This document shows, one piece after another, positions 25,236-39,026 of a stretch of DNA of 64,000 nucleotides (position 1 is its first letter; the number at the start of each line of letters is the position of its first letter). The translations under genes and the position numbers were made by a program. The notes beneath the pieces were generated by a model, which saw nothing but the letters and a program-made list of their open reading frames with translations, ran no database searches and had not been told where the DNA came from. The stretch lies in assembly GCA_029976065.1 (NCBI GenBank), contig JARKNV010000043.1, positions 1 to 64,000 of the forward strand. Reading direction: 5' to 3'. The stretch is from Selenomonadales bacterium. GTDB lineage: Bacteria > Bacillota > Negativicutes > Sporomusales > UBA7701.

Positions 25236-26699
25236 CTACGCCTCCCCCAGCGGCGCCAGGCGCCGGTGATAATCGTTGGCCTGCTCGAAGGCGTAGGCCG
25301 CCCGCAGGATGGTCTCCTCGCCGAGGGGCCGGCCGATGATCTGCAGCCCGACAGGCAGGCCGCCGGCGAAACCGCACGGCAGCGAGATGGCCGGCAGGCC
25401 GGCCAGGTTGATCGGCACGGTGCACACGTCCTGAAGGTACATGGCCAGCGGGTCGTCCACCTTCTCGCCGACCTTGAACGCCGTCGTCGGCGCGATCGGG
25501 GCGATGAGGACGTCCACGTCGCCGAACGCTTTGTCGAAGTCCTGCTTGATGAGGGTGCGTACCTTGAGGGCCTTGAGGTAATAAGCATCGTAGTAGCCCG
25601 AGCTGAGGGCGTAGGTGCCGAGCATGATGCGGCGGCGCACCTCTTCGCCGAAGCCTTCGGTGCGGGAACGCTTGTACATGGCGATGATATCGTTGCCCTC
25701 GCCGCGGTGGCCGAAGCCCACGCCGTCGAAACGGGCCAGGTTGGAGCTCGCCTCGGCGGTCGCGATCAGGTAATAAGTAGCGAGAGCGTATTCGGTGTGG
25801 GGCATATGGACTTCCCGGTACTCGGCCCCCAGCGCCTTGAGCTGGTCGATGGCGGCGTAGACCGCCTTCTCCACCGCCGGGTCCATGCCGGCGACGAAAT
25901 ATTCCCGCGGCAGGCCGATCTTGATGCCTTTGAGTTCGGGAACGAGGGCCTTGGTATAGTCGGGCACGGGGGCGTCGATCGAGGTCGAGTCGCGGCCGTC
26001 GTGGCCGGCAATCACGCCGAGAACGAGGGCGCAGTCGGTGACGTCGCGGGTGATGGGACCGATCTGGTCGAGCGACGAGGCGTAGGCCACCAGCCCGTAA
26101 CGGGACACGCGGCCGTAGGTGGGTTTGAGGCCGACCACGCCGCAGTAGGCGGCCGGCTGGCGGATCGAACCGCCGGTATCCGAGCCGAGGGCCCATACGG
26201 CCTCAGCAGCGGCCACCGCCGCCGCCGAGCCGCCGCTCGAGCCGCCGGGCACGGCAGCCGTGTCCCACGGGTTGCGGGTGGCGAAGAACGAGGAATTCTC
26301 GCACGACGAGCCCATCGCAAACTCGTCGAGATTGGTTTTGCCGACCACCACGGCGTTGGCGGCGGCCAGCTTCTCGGCCACGGCGGCATCGTAGGGCGGC
26401 ACGAAGTTGGCCAGGATTTGCGAAGCGCAGGTCGTCTTGACGCCCTTGACGCACATGTTGTCCTTGAGGGCGCCGGGGATGCCGGCCAGCGGGGCTATCG
26501 CCCCGCCGCGGGCGAGCTTGTCGTCCGCCGCCTTGGCCTGGGCCATCGCCAGATCGCGGGTCTGGGTTATGTAGGCTCCCACCTTGCCTTCAACCGCGTC
26601 GATGCGCCCGAAGACGGCGGCGGTTATTTCCGCGGCCGAGACTTCCTTCGCGGTCAGTCTGGCATGCAGTTCGTGAGCGGTCAGTTTATAAAGCTCCAA
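25236..26699 (-). CDS. gatA: Asp-tRNA(Asn)/Glu-tRNA(Gln) amidotransferase subunit A
   Basis: 487 residues. The amidase signature with the Ser-cisSer-Lys triad is visible: the Lys in PGALKDNMC and the Ser-rich [10 protein letters not shown] and [13 protein letters not shown]. It hydrolyses glutamine to supply ammonia to GatB. It follows gatC by 11 bases. Confidence 0.97.
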   Translation of the reverse strand: MELYKLTAHELHARLTAKEVSAAEITAAVFGRIDAVEGKVGAYITQTRDLAMAQAKAADDKLARGGAIAPLAGIPGALKDNMCVKGVKTTCASQILANFVPPYDAAVAEKLAAANAVVVGKTNLDEFAMGSSCENSSFFATRNPWDTAAVPGGSSGGSAAAVAAAEAVWALGSDTGGSIRQPAAYCGVVGLKPTYGRVSRYGLVAYASSLDQIGPITRDVTDCALVLGVIAGHDGRDSTSIDAPVPDYTKALVPELKGIKIGLPREYFVAGMDPAVEKAVYAAIDQLKALGAEYREVHMPHTEYALATYYLIATAEASSNLARFDGVGFGHRGEGNDIIAMYKRSRTEGFGEEVRRRIMLGTYALSSGYYDAYYLKALKVRTLIKQDFDKAFGDVDVLIAPIAPTTAFKVGEKVDDPLAMYLQDVCTVPINLAGLPAISLPCGFAGGLPVGLQIIGRPLGEETILRAAYAFEQANDYHRRLAPLGEA

Positions 26700-26710
26700 G
26701 CGTCTCCCCC

Positions 26711-27001
26711 CTACCCTTCCAGAATCTTCGGCACCTTGAAGTAACCGTCTTCCTGCTCGGGGGCGTTGGCCAGGGCCAGCTCCCGCGGCAGCGAAGGCCG
26801 GGCTTCGTCGGCGCGCATGACGTTTTTCAGGGGCAGCACGTGGGCGGTGGGCTCGACGCCGGTCGTATCGACCTTGTTCAGCACGTCGATGTAATCCAAT
26901 ATGGCGTTCAACTGGCCGGTGAACTTTTCCACATCGTTGTCGCCCAGCTCCAGCCGTGAAAGGAGGGCTACGTGTTCTACGTCTTTACGGGTAATCTTCA
27001 T
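26711..27001 (-). CDS. gatC: Asp-tRNA(Asn)/Glu-tRNA(Gln) amidotransferase subunit C
   Basis: 96 residues. [19 protein letters not shown] and the C-terminal [19 protein letters not shown] are diagnostic of GatC. ATG 27001 is used; an in-frame start 15 bases upstream is possible. It stabilises the GatA-GatB interface. A gap of 48 bases without a terminator separates it from ligA, so read-through is likely. Confidence 0.96.
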   Translation of the reverse strand: MKITRKDVEHVALLSRLELGDNDVEKFTGQLNAILDYIDVLNKVDTTGVEPTAHVLPLKNVMRADEARPSLPRELALANAPEQEDGYFKVPKILEG

Positions 27002-27049
27002 CACTGTCACCACCAAATCAGGATAGTAGCACTTGCCGGTTATGCATTA

Positions 27050-31278
<4,229 letters not shown>

Positions 31279-31354
31279 CTTGTCCTCCGGGTATATGCTT
31301 TAAACAAAAGTAAATTCGCCCACCAGGCTAGTATTTCCTGTCAGGTGAGGCAAA

Positions 31355-31404
31355 ATTAGAAAACTTGGCTTCGCCAGGCCTCTGGGGCGCCGGCGAAGCC
31401 AAGT
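31355..31404. repeat. Copy 2 of the dispersed repeat, part of a large hairpin
   Basis: The 25 bases at 31355-31379 match 21310-21334 at 23 positions. Here the sequence also forms a perfect inverted repeat, ACTTGGCTTCGCC (31363-31375) with GGCGAAGCCAAGT (31392-31404), just upstream of pcrA on its coding strand. Confidence 0.65.
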
Positions 31405-31451
31405 TGCGCTTACGTCTGTCTTGGTCGGGGAAAATAACCTTACGGATAGAC

Positions 31452-31475
31452 AAAAAGAAGCCCGCTTGCGCGGGT
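31452..31475 (-). terminator. Terminator of the yedE-tusA-DUF3343 operon
   Basis: On the minus strand CCCGC and GCGGG pair with a short CGCAA-type loop, followed by CTTCTTTTTG. It lies 4 bases beyond the DUF3343 stop codon. Confidence 0.75.
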
Positions 31476-31478
31476 CTC

Positions 31479-31730
31479 TTATCGCCATATGCCCTTGCCT
31501 TCGATTCTTACTCCTTCCCTCACCATCGGTACGCCGGCCGTCTTCAGGGCCGCCGCCGCCCCGGCGACATCGCCGCCGGCAACTTTTGCGGCCAGTCCCT
31601 CGCACGACCCCGACAGTTCGCGCGGCACGGGGATCAGCTCGGCGGCGATGCCCGCCGCTTCAAGCACCTTTTCGGCTCGGAAGGCGGAAAAAACCGACGG
31701 GAAGGTTATCACCCAATAGTCTCCCGGCAT
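31479..31730 (-). CDS. DUF3343 family protein (putative Se/S carrier-like)
   Basis: 83 residues. The start YWVITFPSVFSAFRAEKVLEAAG and a single Cys in ELSGSCEGLA match the DUF3343 pattern, found next to tusA-like and yedE-like genes in selenium-using anaerobes. The Cys could carry sulfur or selenium as a persulfide or perselenide; this is inferred from neighbours. It lies 4 bases after tusA. Confidence 0.8.
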   Translation of the reverse strand: MPGDYWVITFPSVFSAFRAEKVLEAAGIAAELIPVPRELSGSCEGLAAKVAGGDVAGAAAALKTAGVPMVREGVRIEGKGIWR

Positions 31731-31734
31731 GTCG

Positions 31735-31941
31735 CTACTTCCTGATGATAATGGTATATTCCCCGCCGGCCGCAGTGCATTCCACCCGCCAGTTCTGGGA
31801 CCGGGCGAACTTGATGATGTTCTCCCGCGGCGCCGGTTCGTCGACGAGGACGGTGACTGCCGCGGCGGTCACCAGGGCATCCCTGGTCTTGATAAGGGGG
31901 ATGGGGCAGCTCAGCCCCCGGAGATCGAGTATCTTTTCCAT
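31735..31941 (-). CDS. TusA/SirA-like sulfurtransferase (YedF-type)
   Basis: 68 residues. LDLRGLSCPIPLIKTRDAL contains the conserved CPxP active-site cysteine of TusA-family proteins. ATG 31941 is used; a longer frame would run into yedE. Beside yedE it most likely handles sulfane sulfur or selenium rather than tRNA thiolation. It follows the yedE stop directly. Confidence 0.88.
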   Translation of the reverse strand: MEKILDLRGLSCPIPLIKTRDALVTAAAVTVLVDEPAPRENIIKFARSQNWRVECTAAGGEYTIIIRK

Positions 31942-31942
31942 G

Positions 31943-33016
31943 TTACACCTCCGCAGCGACGGTGATCGTTTCCCGGAATGCCAGGCCGATAAAGGCGGCA
32001 ATGGTTATGCCGACAACGACGGCGATCTGGCCGGCGGCCGTGACGCCGGCCGCGCTGGCGGCGGCGTTGAGGCCGTGTGAAATGCCCGCCCCGGCCAGCA
32101 TGCCCAGGACGGTGAACATGGCGTCGGTATTGCCTTCGCCCGACTGGATCAGCTGGCGGAGGGGGCAGCCGCCGGCAAGAGTGGCCGCCAACCCGGTGAG
32201 GAACAGGCCGAGGAAATTCCACAGGTGGGCGGTGTGGGCAAGCGGCTGGCCGGCGAAGCCGAGTTTGAACGTCCCGAAGGCGAGGTTGCCGGCGAGGGCT
32301 GCCAGGAAGATCACCGCATAGATTTTGAGTAGATAGGTGTCACGCACCAGCAGAAAATCGCGGATGCCGCCGCTCAGGCACATGCGGGTGCGCCAGGCGA
32401 ACCCGCCGGCGACGAGGCCGGCCGCCAGGCTGGCCACCACCGGCGCATGCTGCGCCCCGGGACCCTTGACGCTGAAATTGAGCCAGGCGGCGCCGGTGGC
32501 GACGCCAACAACCAGCGCCACGGCCGCGGCCGCCCCCAGGTACCCGGCGAAGCGTCCGGCGTTGCCGCTGTGGGCGCTCGACCGGCCGAGGTTATAGCCG
32601 CTGCGGAGGAAAACGATCCCGGCCGCAATGCCTGCGGCAAAGCCGGCCAAACCGGTGATGCCGTTGAGGTCGCCGCCGGCCAGGCGCAGGATGCCGCGCA
32701 ACGGACAGCCGAGAAAAACGAGCGCTCCGATGACCATCAAAGCGCCGAGCACAAATCTCACCAGCGGCTTCGACCCGCCACGGGGCCGGAATTCGCCGCT
32801 CGCTTTGGACATAGCGAAAGCGCCGAGCACGAAGCCGGGAATCTCCGGCCGCGCGTACTGCAGCATTGCCGCCTGGTGGAGCCCCAGGGCGCCGGCGATA
32901 TCGCGCAGGTGACAGGCGGCGCAAAAACCGTAGTTGCCGGGATTGCCGGCCACGACAAGCAACACGGCCCCCAGCCCGAACACCACGCCGGTGGCGATTA
33001 TCAACAATAAACTCAT
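31943..33016 (-). CDS. YeeE/YedE-family membrane protein, putative selenium transporter
   Basis: 357 residues with about nine to ten hydrophobic segments. Paired motifs typical of YeeE/YedE channels are present, each with a cysteine: FLGCPLRGILRLAGGD, TRMCLSGGIRDFLLV and AGGCPLRQLIQSGEGN. An extra CAACHLRDIAG lies near the N-terminus. ATG 33016 follows AGGGAG. With TusA, DUF3343 and a divergent LysR gene, this fits the YedE version linked to selenium metabolism rather than thiosulfate import. The substrate is inferred. Confidence 0.85.
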   Translation of the reverse strand: MSLLLIIATGVVFGLGAVLLVVAGNPGNYGFCAACHLRDIAGALGLHQAAMLQYARPEIPGFVLGAFAMSKASGEFRPRGGSKPLVRFVLGALMVIGALVFLGCPLRGILRLAGGDLNGITGLAGFAAGIAAGIVFLRSGYNLGRSSAHSGNAGRFAGYLGAAAAVALVVGVATGAAWLNFSVKGPGAQHAPVVASLAAGLVAGGFAWRTRMCLSGGIRDFLLVRDTYLLKIYAVIFLAALAGNLAFGTFKLGFAGQPLAHTAHLWNFLGLFLTGLAATLAGGCPLRQLIQSGEGNTDAMFTVLGMLAGAGISHGLNAAASAAGVTAAGQIAVVVGITIAAFIGLAFRETITVAAEV

Positions 33017-33198
33017 CCAATCACTCCCTATATCTTGATAATAGATAATACTTATAATACTTCCAGGTTTATTCTATGATTTTCAGTTTATTCCTGCCCG
33101 CATAAAAGAAAATCCCCCTTTTCGCGGGGCGATTTCCCAGGAAAAACCCTCTGCGCGACGAAGGAGGTATTATTATTTGTTTATTCGAGGTGGCGCTC

Positions 33199-34089
33199 AT
33201 GTCCCACTGGCAATCCCTGTCCGTTTTCCTGGCCGTCGCCGAAGAAGGCAGCTTCTCCGGCGCGGCGAAAAAGCTCAATCTTACCCAGCCCACCGTTTCC
33301 TTCCACATCGACAACCTGGAAAGAAGACTGGGATGCCCGCTGGTGGACAGAACGACCAGAGGCACCAGCCTGACCGTCTACGGCGAGTTGCTCTATGCGA
33401 ATACCCGCAAGGCGGACGACATGCTGCGGGCGGCGGAAAGCCAGCTCAGGGCCATGATCGCCGGCGCCGCCGGCCGGATCACCATCGGCGCCAGCACCAT
33501 CCCGGCCGAGTACATCCTGCCCGCCCTGGCGGCTTCCTTCCTGCAAAGCCACCCCGGCGTCGAGGTCGATCTGCGCACCGGCGACAGCCAGACGATGCTC
33601 GAAGCCTTCGACGGCGGCGATCTGCCCATCGCCGTGGTCGGCGCACGCCCGGGCGGCAACTATGAAGCCTATCCCCTCTGGCAGGACGAACTGGTGCTCG
33701 TCGCCCATCCCGCCCTGGCCGCCCGCCTGAGCCCCGCCCCGTCGGCGGAGGAAATACTCGCCCTGCCGCTCGTCGCCAGAGGCAAGACCTCGGGCTCGAT
33801 GCGGGCCGTAAACGAGGCCCTGGCCGACCACGGCATCGACCCGGGCCGTCTGCGCATCGCTTTCCGGGTCGGCGGCAACGAAGCCTTGAAAGCCGCCGTC
33901 GTCAGTCGGGCCGGCGCGGGGTTTATCTCCCGCTGGGCAGTGAAAGAGGAGCTGGCGGCCGGACACCTGACTGTAATCGACCTGCCGCCGCTGAGGATCG
34001 TCCGCTCCTTTTACGCCGTCAGCCGTCCGCCGCTCGTGCCCGAGTGCGTCAGGCTGTTCTGGGAGTACCTATTGGCAAGCGGCAAATAG
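33199..34089 (+). CDS. LysR-family transcriptional regulator, selenium-cluster associated
   Basis: 296 residues. An N-terminal LysR helix-turn-helix (residues 1-60; EEGSFSGAAKKLNLTQPTVSFHIDNLERRLG) precedes a LysR substrate-binding domain. ATG 33199 is chosen over GTG 33190 because GAGGTGG lies nine bases upstream. It is divergent from yedE across 182 bases, the standard layout for a LysR regulator and its target, so it probably controls the yedE operon. The effector is unknown. Confidence 0.88.
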   Translation: MSHWQSLSVFLAVAEEGSFSGAAKKLNLTQPTVSFHIDNLERRLGCPLVDRTTRGTSLTVYGELLYANTRKADDMLRAAESQLRAMIAGAAGRITIGASTIPAEYILPALAASFLQSHPGVEVDLRTGDSQTMLEAFDGGDLPIAVVGARPGGNYEAYPLWQDELVLVAHPALAARLSPAPSAEEILALPLVARGKTSGSMRAVNEALADHGIDPGRLRIAFRVGGNEALKAAVVSRAGAGFISRWAVKEELAAGHLTVIDLPPLRIVRSFYAVSRPPLVPECVRLFWEYLLASGK

Positions 34090-34106
34090 AACTTATGTAA
34101 TTATGC

Positions 34107-34234
34107 AAAAGCTGTAGAAAGCTCCATCTGCAAGGCGCTCTGAGGAGCAAGTGCGCAAGTTCTTGGCACGGCAGCGCCTAGAACTGCGGCCTGCCCCTTG
34201 CGGGTACGCCGCAGATGGACTGTCTACAGCTTTT
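34107..34234. repeat. MITE-like inverted-repeat element, copy A
   Basis: The element is 128 bases with near-perfect terminal inverted repeats: it begins AAAAGCTGTAGAAAG and continues CTCCATCTGC, and the complement of its right end reads AAAAGCTGTAGACAG and TCCATCTGC. It has no ORF. Its left arm shares AAAGCTCCATCTGCAAGGCG with the right arm of 55811-55988 (AAAGCTCCAGATGCAAGGCG there), so the two belong to one family. Confidence 0.7.
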
Positions 34235-34248
34235 CTTGGTATCGACAC

Positions 34249-35877
34249 TCAGTTCCGGGTCGCTTCCACCAGCGGCGGCACCACTTGCTTCTTCCGCGAC
34301 ATCACCCCCGGCAGGCTCAGCACCCCGCCCTCGCCCGCGCTGCCGAACGCCGCGGGAACGAGGCCGGTCGCCTGTCCGGCGTAGACCAAATGGCTCGTCT
34401 CTTTGACGATATCGGTCACCATCAGGATTACGAGGTCGTAATCCTCCTTCTGGCCCATCGCCTCCATCGCCGTCTGCAGCTTTTCCCGTGTCGCCAGCAC
34501 CGCGCCGGGGTCGGTCACCGAAATCTGCGCGATCGCGACCCGGTATTCGCCGATCTGAAACTCCTTAAGGTCGCTGGCGATGAGCTCGGCGGGCGACAGG
34601 GTGCCCGGGGCCCAGCCGGCCTCGAACATCGCCTGCCCGAAAGCATTAGTATCCAGCCCGGTTGCCACCGCCAGCCTGTGGGCTGTTTCCCGGTCCTTGG
34701 CGGTCGCGGTCGGCGACCGGAACAGGACGGTGTCGGATAGCACCGCCGCCAGCAGCAGGCCGGCGATTTTCGCCGGAATCTCTATGCCCCGGTGCCAGTA
34801 CATGTTCGCGACGATCGTCGCCGTCGACCCCACCGGCTCGTGGCGGATGAAGATCGGCTCGCCGGTCTCCAGGCCGCCTAAACGGTGGTGGTCGATGATC
34901 TCGACGATATTTGCCTCTTCGATGCCCTCCACGGCCTGGGAGCGCTCGTTGTGGTCGACGAGAATGACCTTCTCCCGCTCCGGCACGATCAGCCGGTCGC
35001 GATCCAGCAGGCCCACCAGCCGCCCCTGGTCGAGCACGGGGTAGTTGCGGTATTTGGTGCGGACGATCACGTTTTTGATCTCGGCCACAAGGTCGCCGGG
35101 ACTGAACGCAACCACTTCCCGCACCATTATCATCCGCACCGGCACGCTCTGGTTTATCAGTCGGGCAGCGGTATATGTATCGTACGGGGTTACGATCACC
35201 GCCACGCCCTTCGCGGCGGCAGTCGTCCGCACGGCGGCGGAAACTTCTGCCCCGCCGGTCACGATCAGGCAGGAGACGTCGCGGCCGATGCAGGCCAACT
35301 GGGCCTCCTCGCGGTTGCCCACCAGCACCACCCCGCTAGGCTGGATCATCCCGGCCATCGTCTCGGCCTTGGCGGCGCCGATCCACACCTGGCCGGCCAC
35401 CTCGCGGTCCATGTCGCCGCCGGCGGCCAGCGTGCCGTCGAGGATGCGCAGCATGCCGGCGAACGTGACGCCGGTCCCTTTGAGGTCTTGCAGCTCCAGT
35501 TCGTCGATATATCTTTTCGCCAGGTCGCCCACCGACACGAAGCCGGCGAGCCGGCCGTCCCTCTCTACCACCGGCACCGACTTGACATTGTGCCGCTTCA
35601 TCACCCGGCCCAGTTCGCGCAGCGTATCATCGGCCCGCACCGTTACCGGCGCGTCCTGCATCACGTCGCCGGCCCGCGGGTGAAGGTCGGCGACCAGCAG
35701 CGGAGCCTCCGCCCCGAAATAATCGAGCACGAACTTCGTTTCGGCGTTGATCTTCCCGGCCCGGGCGGCGACAGCCTCTTCGCCCTGGGCCTTTTTTAGG
35801 TGCGCGTAGGCGATGGCGGAACAGATGGAGTCCGTGTCCGGGTTGCGATGCCCGATGACGTACAGCGGCTTGGCCAT
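34249..35877 (-). CDS. Manganese-dependent inorganic pyrophosphatase with CBS and DRTGG regulatory insert
   Basis: 542 residues. A DHH-type family II pyrophosphatase: GHRNPDTDS at the N-terminus and EIIDHHRLG in the second half are metal ligands, and the C-terminal DHHA2 domain ends with SRKKQVVPPL. The catalytic domain is split by CBS1 (about 67-125), a DRTGG domain and CBS2 (about 245-300), the arrangement of nucleotide-regulated enzymes in Clostridia and Negativicutes. It hydrolyses pyrophosphate and is probably inhibited or activated by adenine nucleotides. Confidence 0.93.
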   Translation of the reverse strand: MAKPLYVIGHRNPDTDSICSAIAYAHLKKAQGEEAVAARAGKINAETKFVLDYFGAEAPLLVADLHPRAGDVMQDAPVTVRADDTLRELGRVMKRHNVKSVPVVERDGRLAGFVSVGDLAKRYIDELELQDLKGTGVTFAGMLRILDGTLAAGGDMDREVAGQVWIGAAKAETMAGMIQPSGVVLVGNREEAQLACIGRDVSCLIVTGGAEVSAAVRTTAAAKGVAVIVTPYDTYTAARLINQSVPVRMIMVREVVAFSPGDLVAEIKNVIVRTKYRNYPVLDQGRLVGLLDRDRLIVPEREKVILVDHNERSQAVEGIEEANIVEIIDHHRLGGLETGEPIFIRHEPVGSTATIVANMYWHRGIEIPAKIAGLLLAAVLSDTVLFRSPTATAKDRETAHRLAVATGLDTNAFGQAMFEAGWAPGTLSPAELIASDLKEFQIGEYRVAIAQISVTDPGAVLATREKLQTAMEAMGQKEDYDLVILMVTDIVKETSHLVYAGQATGLVPAAFGSAGEGGVLSLPGVMSRKKQVVPPLVEATRN

Positions 35878-36037
35878 GCGAACCTCCTTGGCCCTGATTC
35901 CTTACCCATATTATAGCACGGCGGCCTGTGATAAAATAACATGGCGAAATAACGAACAAATGTTTGCCAAACTAGTGTTCGCCATTGTATAATAAGGGCA
36001 GAGCGTCGTGGACATTGGAGAGAAAGAGTGTGGTCAC

Positions 36038-37369
36038 GTGGACGTTTTCGAAAAGCTGAAGATTCTCACCGATGCGGCCAAATACGATGTCGCCTGCACC
36101 TCGAGCGGTGTCGACAAAAAAGCCTCGCCCGGGGGGATCGGGAGCGCGGCCGCCTGCGGCATCTGCCACAGCTTCTCGGCCGACGGCCGCTGTGTCTCGC
36201 TACTGAAGGTGCTGATGACGAACGTCTGCGTCTACGACTGCAAATACTGCGTCAACCGGCGTTCCCACGATACGCCGCGCACCGCATTCACCCCCCGGGA
36301 ACTGGCCGAGCTGACAATCAATTTTTACCGGCGCAATTACATTGAAGGCCTCTTCCTCAGTTCCGGGGTGCTGAAAAACCCCGACTACACCTGCGAGCAA
36401 ATGATCGAAGCCCTGCGCCTGCTGCGCGAAGAATACCGTTTTTCCGGCTACATCCACGCCAAAGCCATCCCTGGGGCGGACAACGCGCTATTGACCCGCC
36501 TCGGCATGCTGGCCGACCGGATGAGCGTCAACATCGAGCTGCCGTCCCGGCAAAGCCTGCAGCTTCTCGCCCCTGACAAGACCAGGCACGCCATCTTTAC
36601 ACCCATGGGCCATATCCAGAAAAGCATTCAGGAAAACGCGCGCGACATCGTCAAATACCGGCACGCGCCCAAATTCGCGCCGGCCGGCCAAAGCACGCAG
36701 ATGATCGTCGGCGCGACCCCCGACACCGATTACCGGATATTGAACCTGGCGGAAGGCCTTTACAAGAAATATCGGCTGAAACGGGTCTTTTTCTCCGCCT
36801 ACACCCCGGTGGCCGAGGATAGCCTGCTGCCCGCCCCCGACACGCAGCCTCAGCTGTGGCGGGAACACCGCCTCTACCAGGCCGACTGGCTCCTCAGATA
36901 TTACGATTTCGCCGCCGCCGAGCTGCTCGACCAGCAACACCAGAATTTCAATCCTTACCTGGACCCCAAATGCACCTGGGCGCTCAACAACCTGAGTTTT
37001 TATCCGGTGGACGTAAACCGCGCCGAATACCGCGACCTGCTCAGGGTGCCCGGCATCGGCGTAATCAGCGCCAAGCGGATCATCGCCGCCCGTCGGACAC
37101 GCGCCCTCCGCTTCGAAGGTCTGAAAAAACTCGGGGTCGTTCTCAAACGGGCCCAGTTTTTCATCACCTGCAGCGGGAAAACGGCCGACGGCCTGAAACT
37201 CACCGAGAATATGATGCTCCACTCCCTGCTGTCGGAAAAAACGCTGGAACAATATCATTTCAATTTCTCGCTGCAGCAGCTTTCCCTGTTCAACCCGCCG
37301 CCGGCTTACCAAAATCCCGGAGGAACATACGAGAATGAGTACGCAAGCGGACTTAACCTATTATTATGA
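36038..37369 (+). CDS. Putative DNA modification/repair radical SAM protein
   Basis: 443 residues from GTG 36038 (VDVFEKLKIL), which matches the usual family start; GTG 36008 is an alternative, and neither has a strong ribosome binding site. The radical-SAM cluster is CVYDCKYC (about residue 70), with extra cysteines in ACGICHSF. A helix-hairpin-helix motif (LLRVPGIGVISAKRIIAARR) near residue 335 suggests DNA contact. This family is found with the gene that follows and with uracil-DNA glycosylases. The reaction is unknown. Confidence 0.88.
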   Translation: MDVFEKLKILTDAAKYDVACTSSGVDKKASPGGIGSAAACGICHSFSADGRCVSLLKVLMTNVCVYDCKYCVNRRSHDTPRTAFTPRELAELTINFYRRNYIEGLFLSSGVLKNPDYTCEQMIEALRLLREEYRFSGYIHAKAIPGADNALLTRLGMLADRMSVNIELPSRQSLQLLAPDKTRHAIFTPMGHIQKSIQENARDIVKYRHAPKFAPAGQSTQMIVGATPDTDYRILNLAEGLYKKYRLKRVFFSAYTPVAEDSLLPAPDTQPQLWREHRLYQADWLLRYYDFAAAELLDQQHQNFNPYLDPKCTWALNNLSFYPVDVNRAEYRDLLRVPGIGVISAKRIIAARRTRALRFEGLKKLGVVLKRAQFFITCSGKTADGLKLTENMMLHSLLSEKTLEQYHFNFSLQQLSLFNPPPAYQNPGGTYENEYASGLNLLL

Positions 37370-38150
37370 CGGCAGCTTCGACGGGCTGATGTGCTGCGTC
37401 TTCGAAAGCTACGACAAGAAGGAAATCCCCATCGACATCCTGGTCGATTCCGCCGTGCCCCAGCTGTTCGCCGGCCGGCCCATCCCGACCGACTTACGAA
37501 AATCCGGCCGGGTACTGGCGTCCATTCCTCAAAAACTCGGTCCTGCGGCCCTGTATTTCGTGAGGCACGCCTTCCTGACCTGCCTGCCGCAAAAAGAGCT
37601 GTACATCCTGCTCTTCCTGCGTCTCGGCTACCGGCACGGCCCGTCGGTGATGAACATGCTCACCGACGATATCGTGAACACGCTTTTTAAAGCCGTCAAC
37701 CACCTGACCCGGGAAAGCCACCTGCTGAAAGGCTTTTTGCGGTTTTCCATCTGCAACGGCATCCTCGTCGCCGAAGCCGCGCCGAAAAATTTCGTCCTGC
37801 CGCTGCTCACGCAGCACTTCTGCGAGCGCTACCCCGAAGAACGCTTCCTCATCGTCGACAAAACCCACGGCATGGGCCTGATGTATCAGCCCTACCAGGC
37901 CAGAGTCATCCCCGTCGCCGACCTTGAGCCGCCGACCTTGGACGACGACGAGCAGACCTTCCGCGAGCTCTGGCGGCTGTTCTACAACACCATCGCCATC
38001 AAGGAACGCTACAACCCGACCTGCCGCATGAGCCATATGCCCAAACGCTATTGGCAATACATGACGGAGTTCGGCTCCCCGCCGGACGATGCCAGGCCGA
38101 AACTCGCCGCCTTCGGCGGCAAATTGCTCAACCCGGCCGCGGAAAATTGA
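37335..38150 (+). CDS. Putative DNA metabolism protein (partner of the radical SAM protein)
   Basis: 271 residues. YYYDGSFDGLMCCVFESY at the N-terminus and ERYNPTCRMSHMPKRYWQYMTEF near the C-terminus are hallmarks of the family always linked to the preceding radical SAM gene, sometimes fused to a uracil-DNA glycosylase. The start lies inside the radical SAM gene (35-base overlap) behind GGAGGAA, implying translational coupling and a joint function. No catalytic chemistry is established. Confidence 0.88.
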   Translation: MSTQADLTYYYDGSFDGLMCCVFESYDKKEIPIDILVDSAVPQLFAGRPIPTDLRKSGRVLASIPQKLGPAALYFVRHAFLTCLPQKELYILLFLRLGYRHGPSVMNMLTDDIVNTLFKAVNHLTRESHLLKGFLRFSICNGILVAEAAPKNFVLPLLTQHFCERYPEERFLIVDKTHGMGLMYQPYQARVIPVADLEPPTLDDDEQTFRELWRLFYNTIAIKERYNPTCRMSHMPKRYWQYMTEFGSPPDDARPKLAAFGGKLLNPAAEN

Positions 38151-38205
38151 CGCTGGCGTTTTGGCCACGCTATAATAAAGAAAAATCTCTTTGCGAGGCC
38201 GGACA

Positions 38206-38997
38206 ATGAAGCCAACAATGCCCCAGAAATATTACTCCCGCCTGTGGCGGGCCATCCTCGAATTCGACCTGCTCGCCGCCGGCGACAAAATCCTCGTCGG
38301 CCTGTCGGGCGGCAAGGACAGCGTTTTTCTCACCTATGCCCTCGCCGCCATCCGCGACTGCTCCCCCCGGCCGTTCGAACTGGCCGCCATAACCCTCGAC
38401 CTTCAATTCACCAGCGACTTCGACCCTGCCCCGCTGACGGAATTCTGCGCCAGCCTCGGCGTGCCCCACCACGCCCTGAAGGCCGACATCGCCGGCGCCA
38501 TCGCCAAAGGCGGCGGCAAGGACCCCTGCTTCGTATGCTCCTATTTCCGGCGGGCTGTCATCAACGGTTTTGCCGTCGAGAACGGCTTCAACAAAATCGC
38601 CTACGCCCATCACCACGACGACGCCGTCGAAACCTTCGTCCTGGGCCTCTTGTATACCGGCCAGCTCAAAACCTTTCTTCCCCGCACCCATCTCGACCGC
38701 ACCGGCCTCACCGTCATCAGGCCGCTCATTTATTTCCGCGAACGCGAGCTGCGCGCCACCCGCCGCCTGCACGGCTTCACTCCCCTCCCCAGTCCCTGCC
38801 CCCTCGACGGCAAAACCAAGCGCCAGGAGATAAAGGAGCTCATTCGCGGCTGGGAACGGGCCGACAGGCACGTATTCAGGCACCTGGCCGCCGCCATGCG
38901 CGAAAGCCCGGCCACCGAGCTCTGGCCGCAGACCCCGTCGCGGGCGGAGCTGCAGGCCAAACACCGCGCTTTTTGGGGCAAGGACGGCGGCGAATAG
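38206..38997 (+). CDS. TtcA-like PP-loop ATPase (tRNA thiolation family)
   Basis: 263 residues. The PP-loop is GLSGGKDSVF. A CxxC pair (PCFVCSYFRR) and the motif AHHHDDAVETFVLGLLYTG follow, as in TtcA-type tRNA 2-thiocytidine enzymes, which use an Fe-S cluster. A final cysteine lies in PSPCPLDGKTKRQEIK. ATG 38206 behind GAGG is preferred to TTG 38191. Whether cytidine-32 is the target cannot be decided; Firmicute paralogues vary. Confidence 0.85.
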   Translation: MKPTMPQKYYSRLWRAILEFDLLAAGDKILVGLSGGKDSVFLTYALAAIRDCSPRPFELAAITLDLQFTSDFDPAPLTEFCASLGVPHHALKADIAGAIAKGGGKDPCFVCSYFRRAVINGFAVENGFNKIAYAHHHDDAVETFVLGLLYTGQLKTFLPRTHLDRTGLTVIRPLIYFRERELRATRRLHGFTPLPSPCPLDGKTKRQEIKELIRGWERADRHVFRHLAAAMRESPATELWPQTPSRAELQAKHRAFWGKDGGE

Positions 38998-39026
38998 CGC
39001 CCCGCCAATATTCTGAATTATTCCGC

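Noticed and set aside
23757-26744. A 995-codon open frame on the plus strand opposite gatB and gatA
   Set aside because: It is antisense to clearly conserved genes, has no ribosome binding site and consists of low-complexity residues typical of reverse frames in GC-rich DNA.
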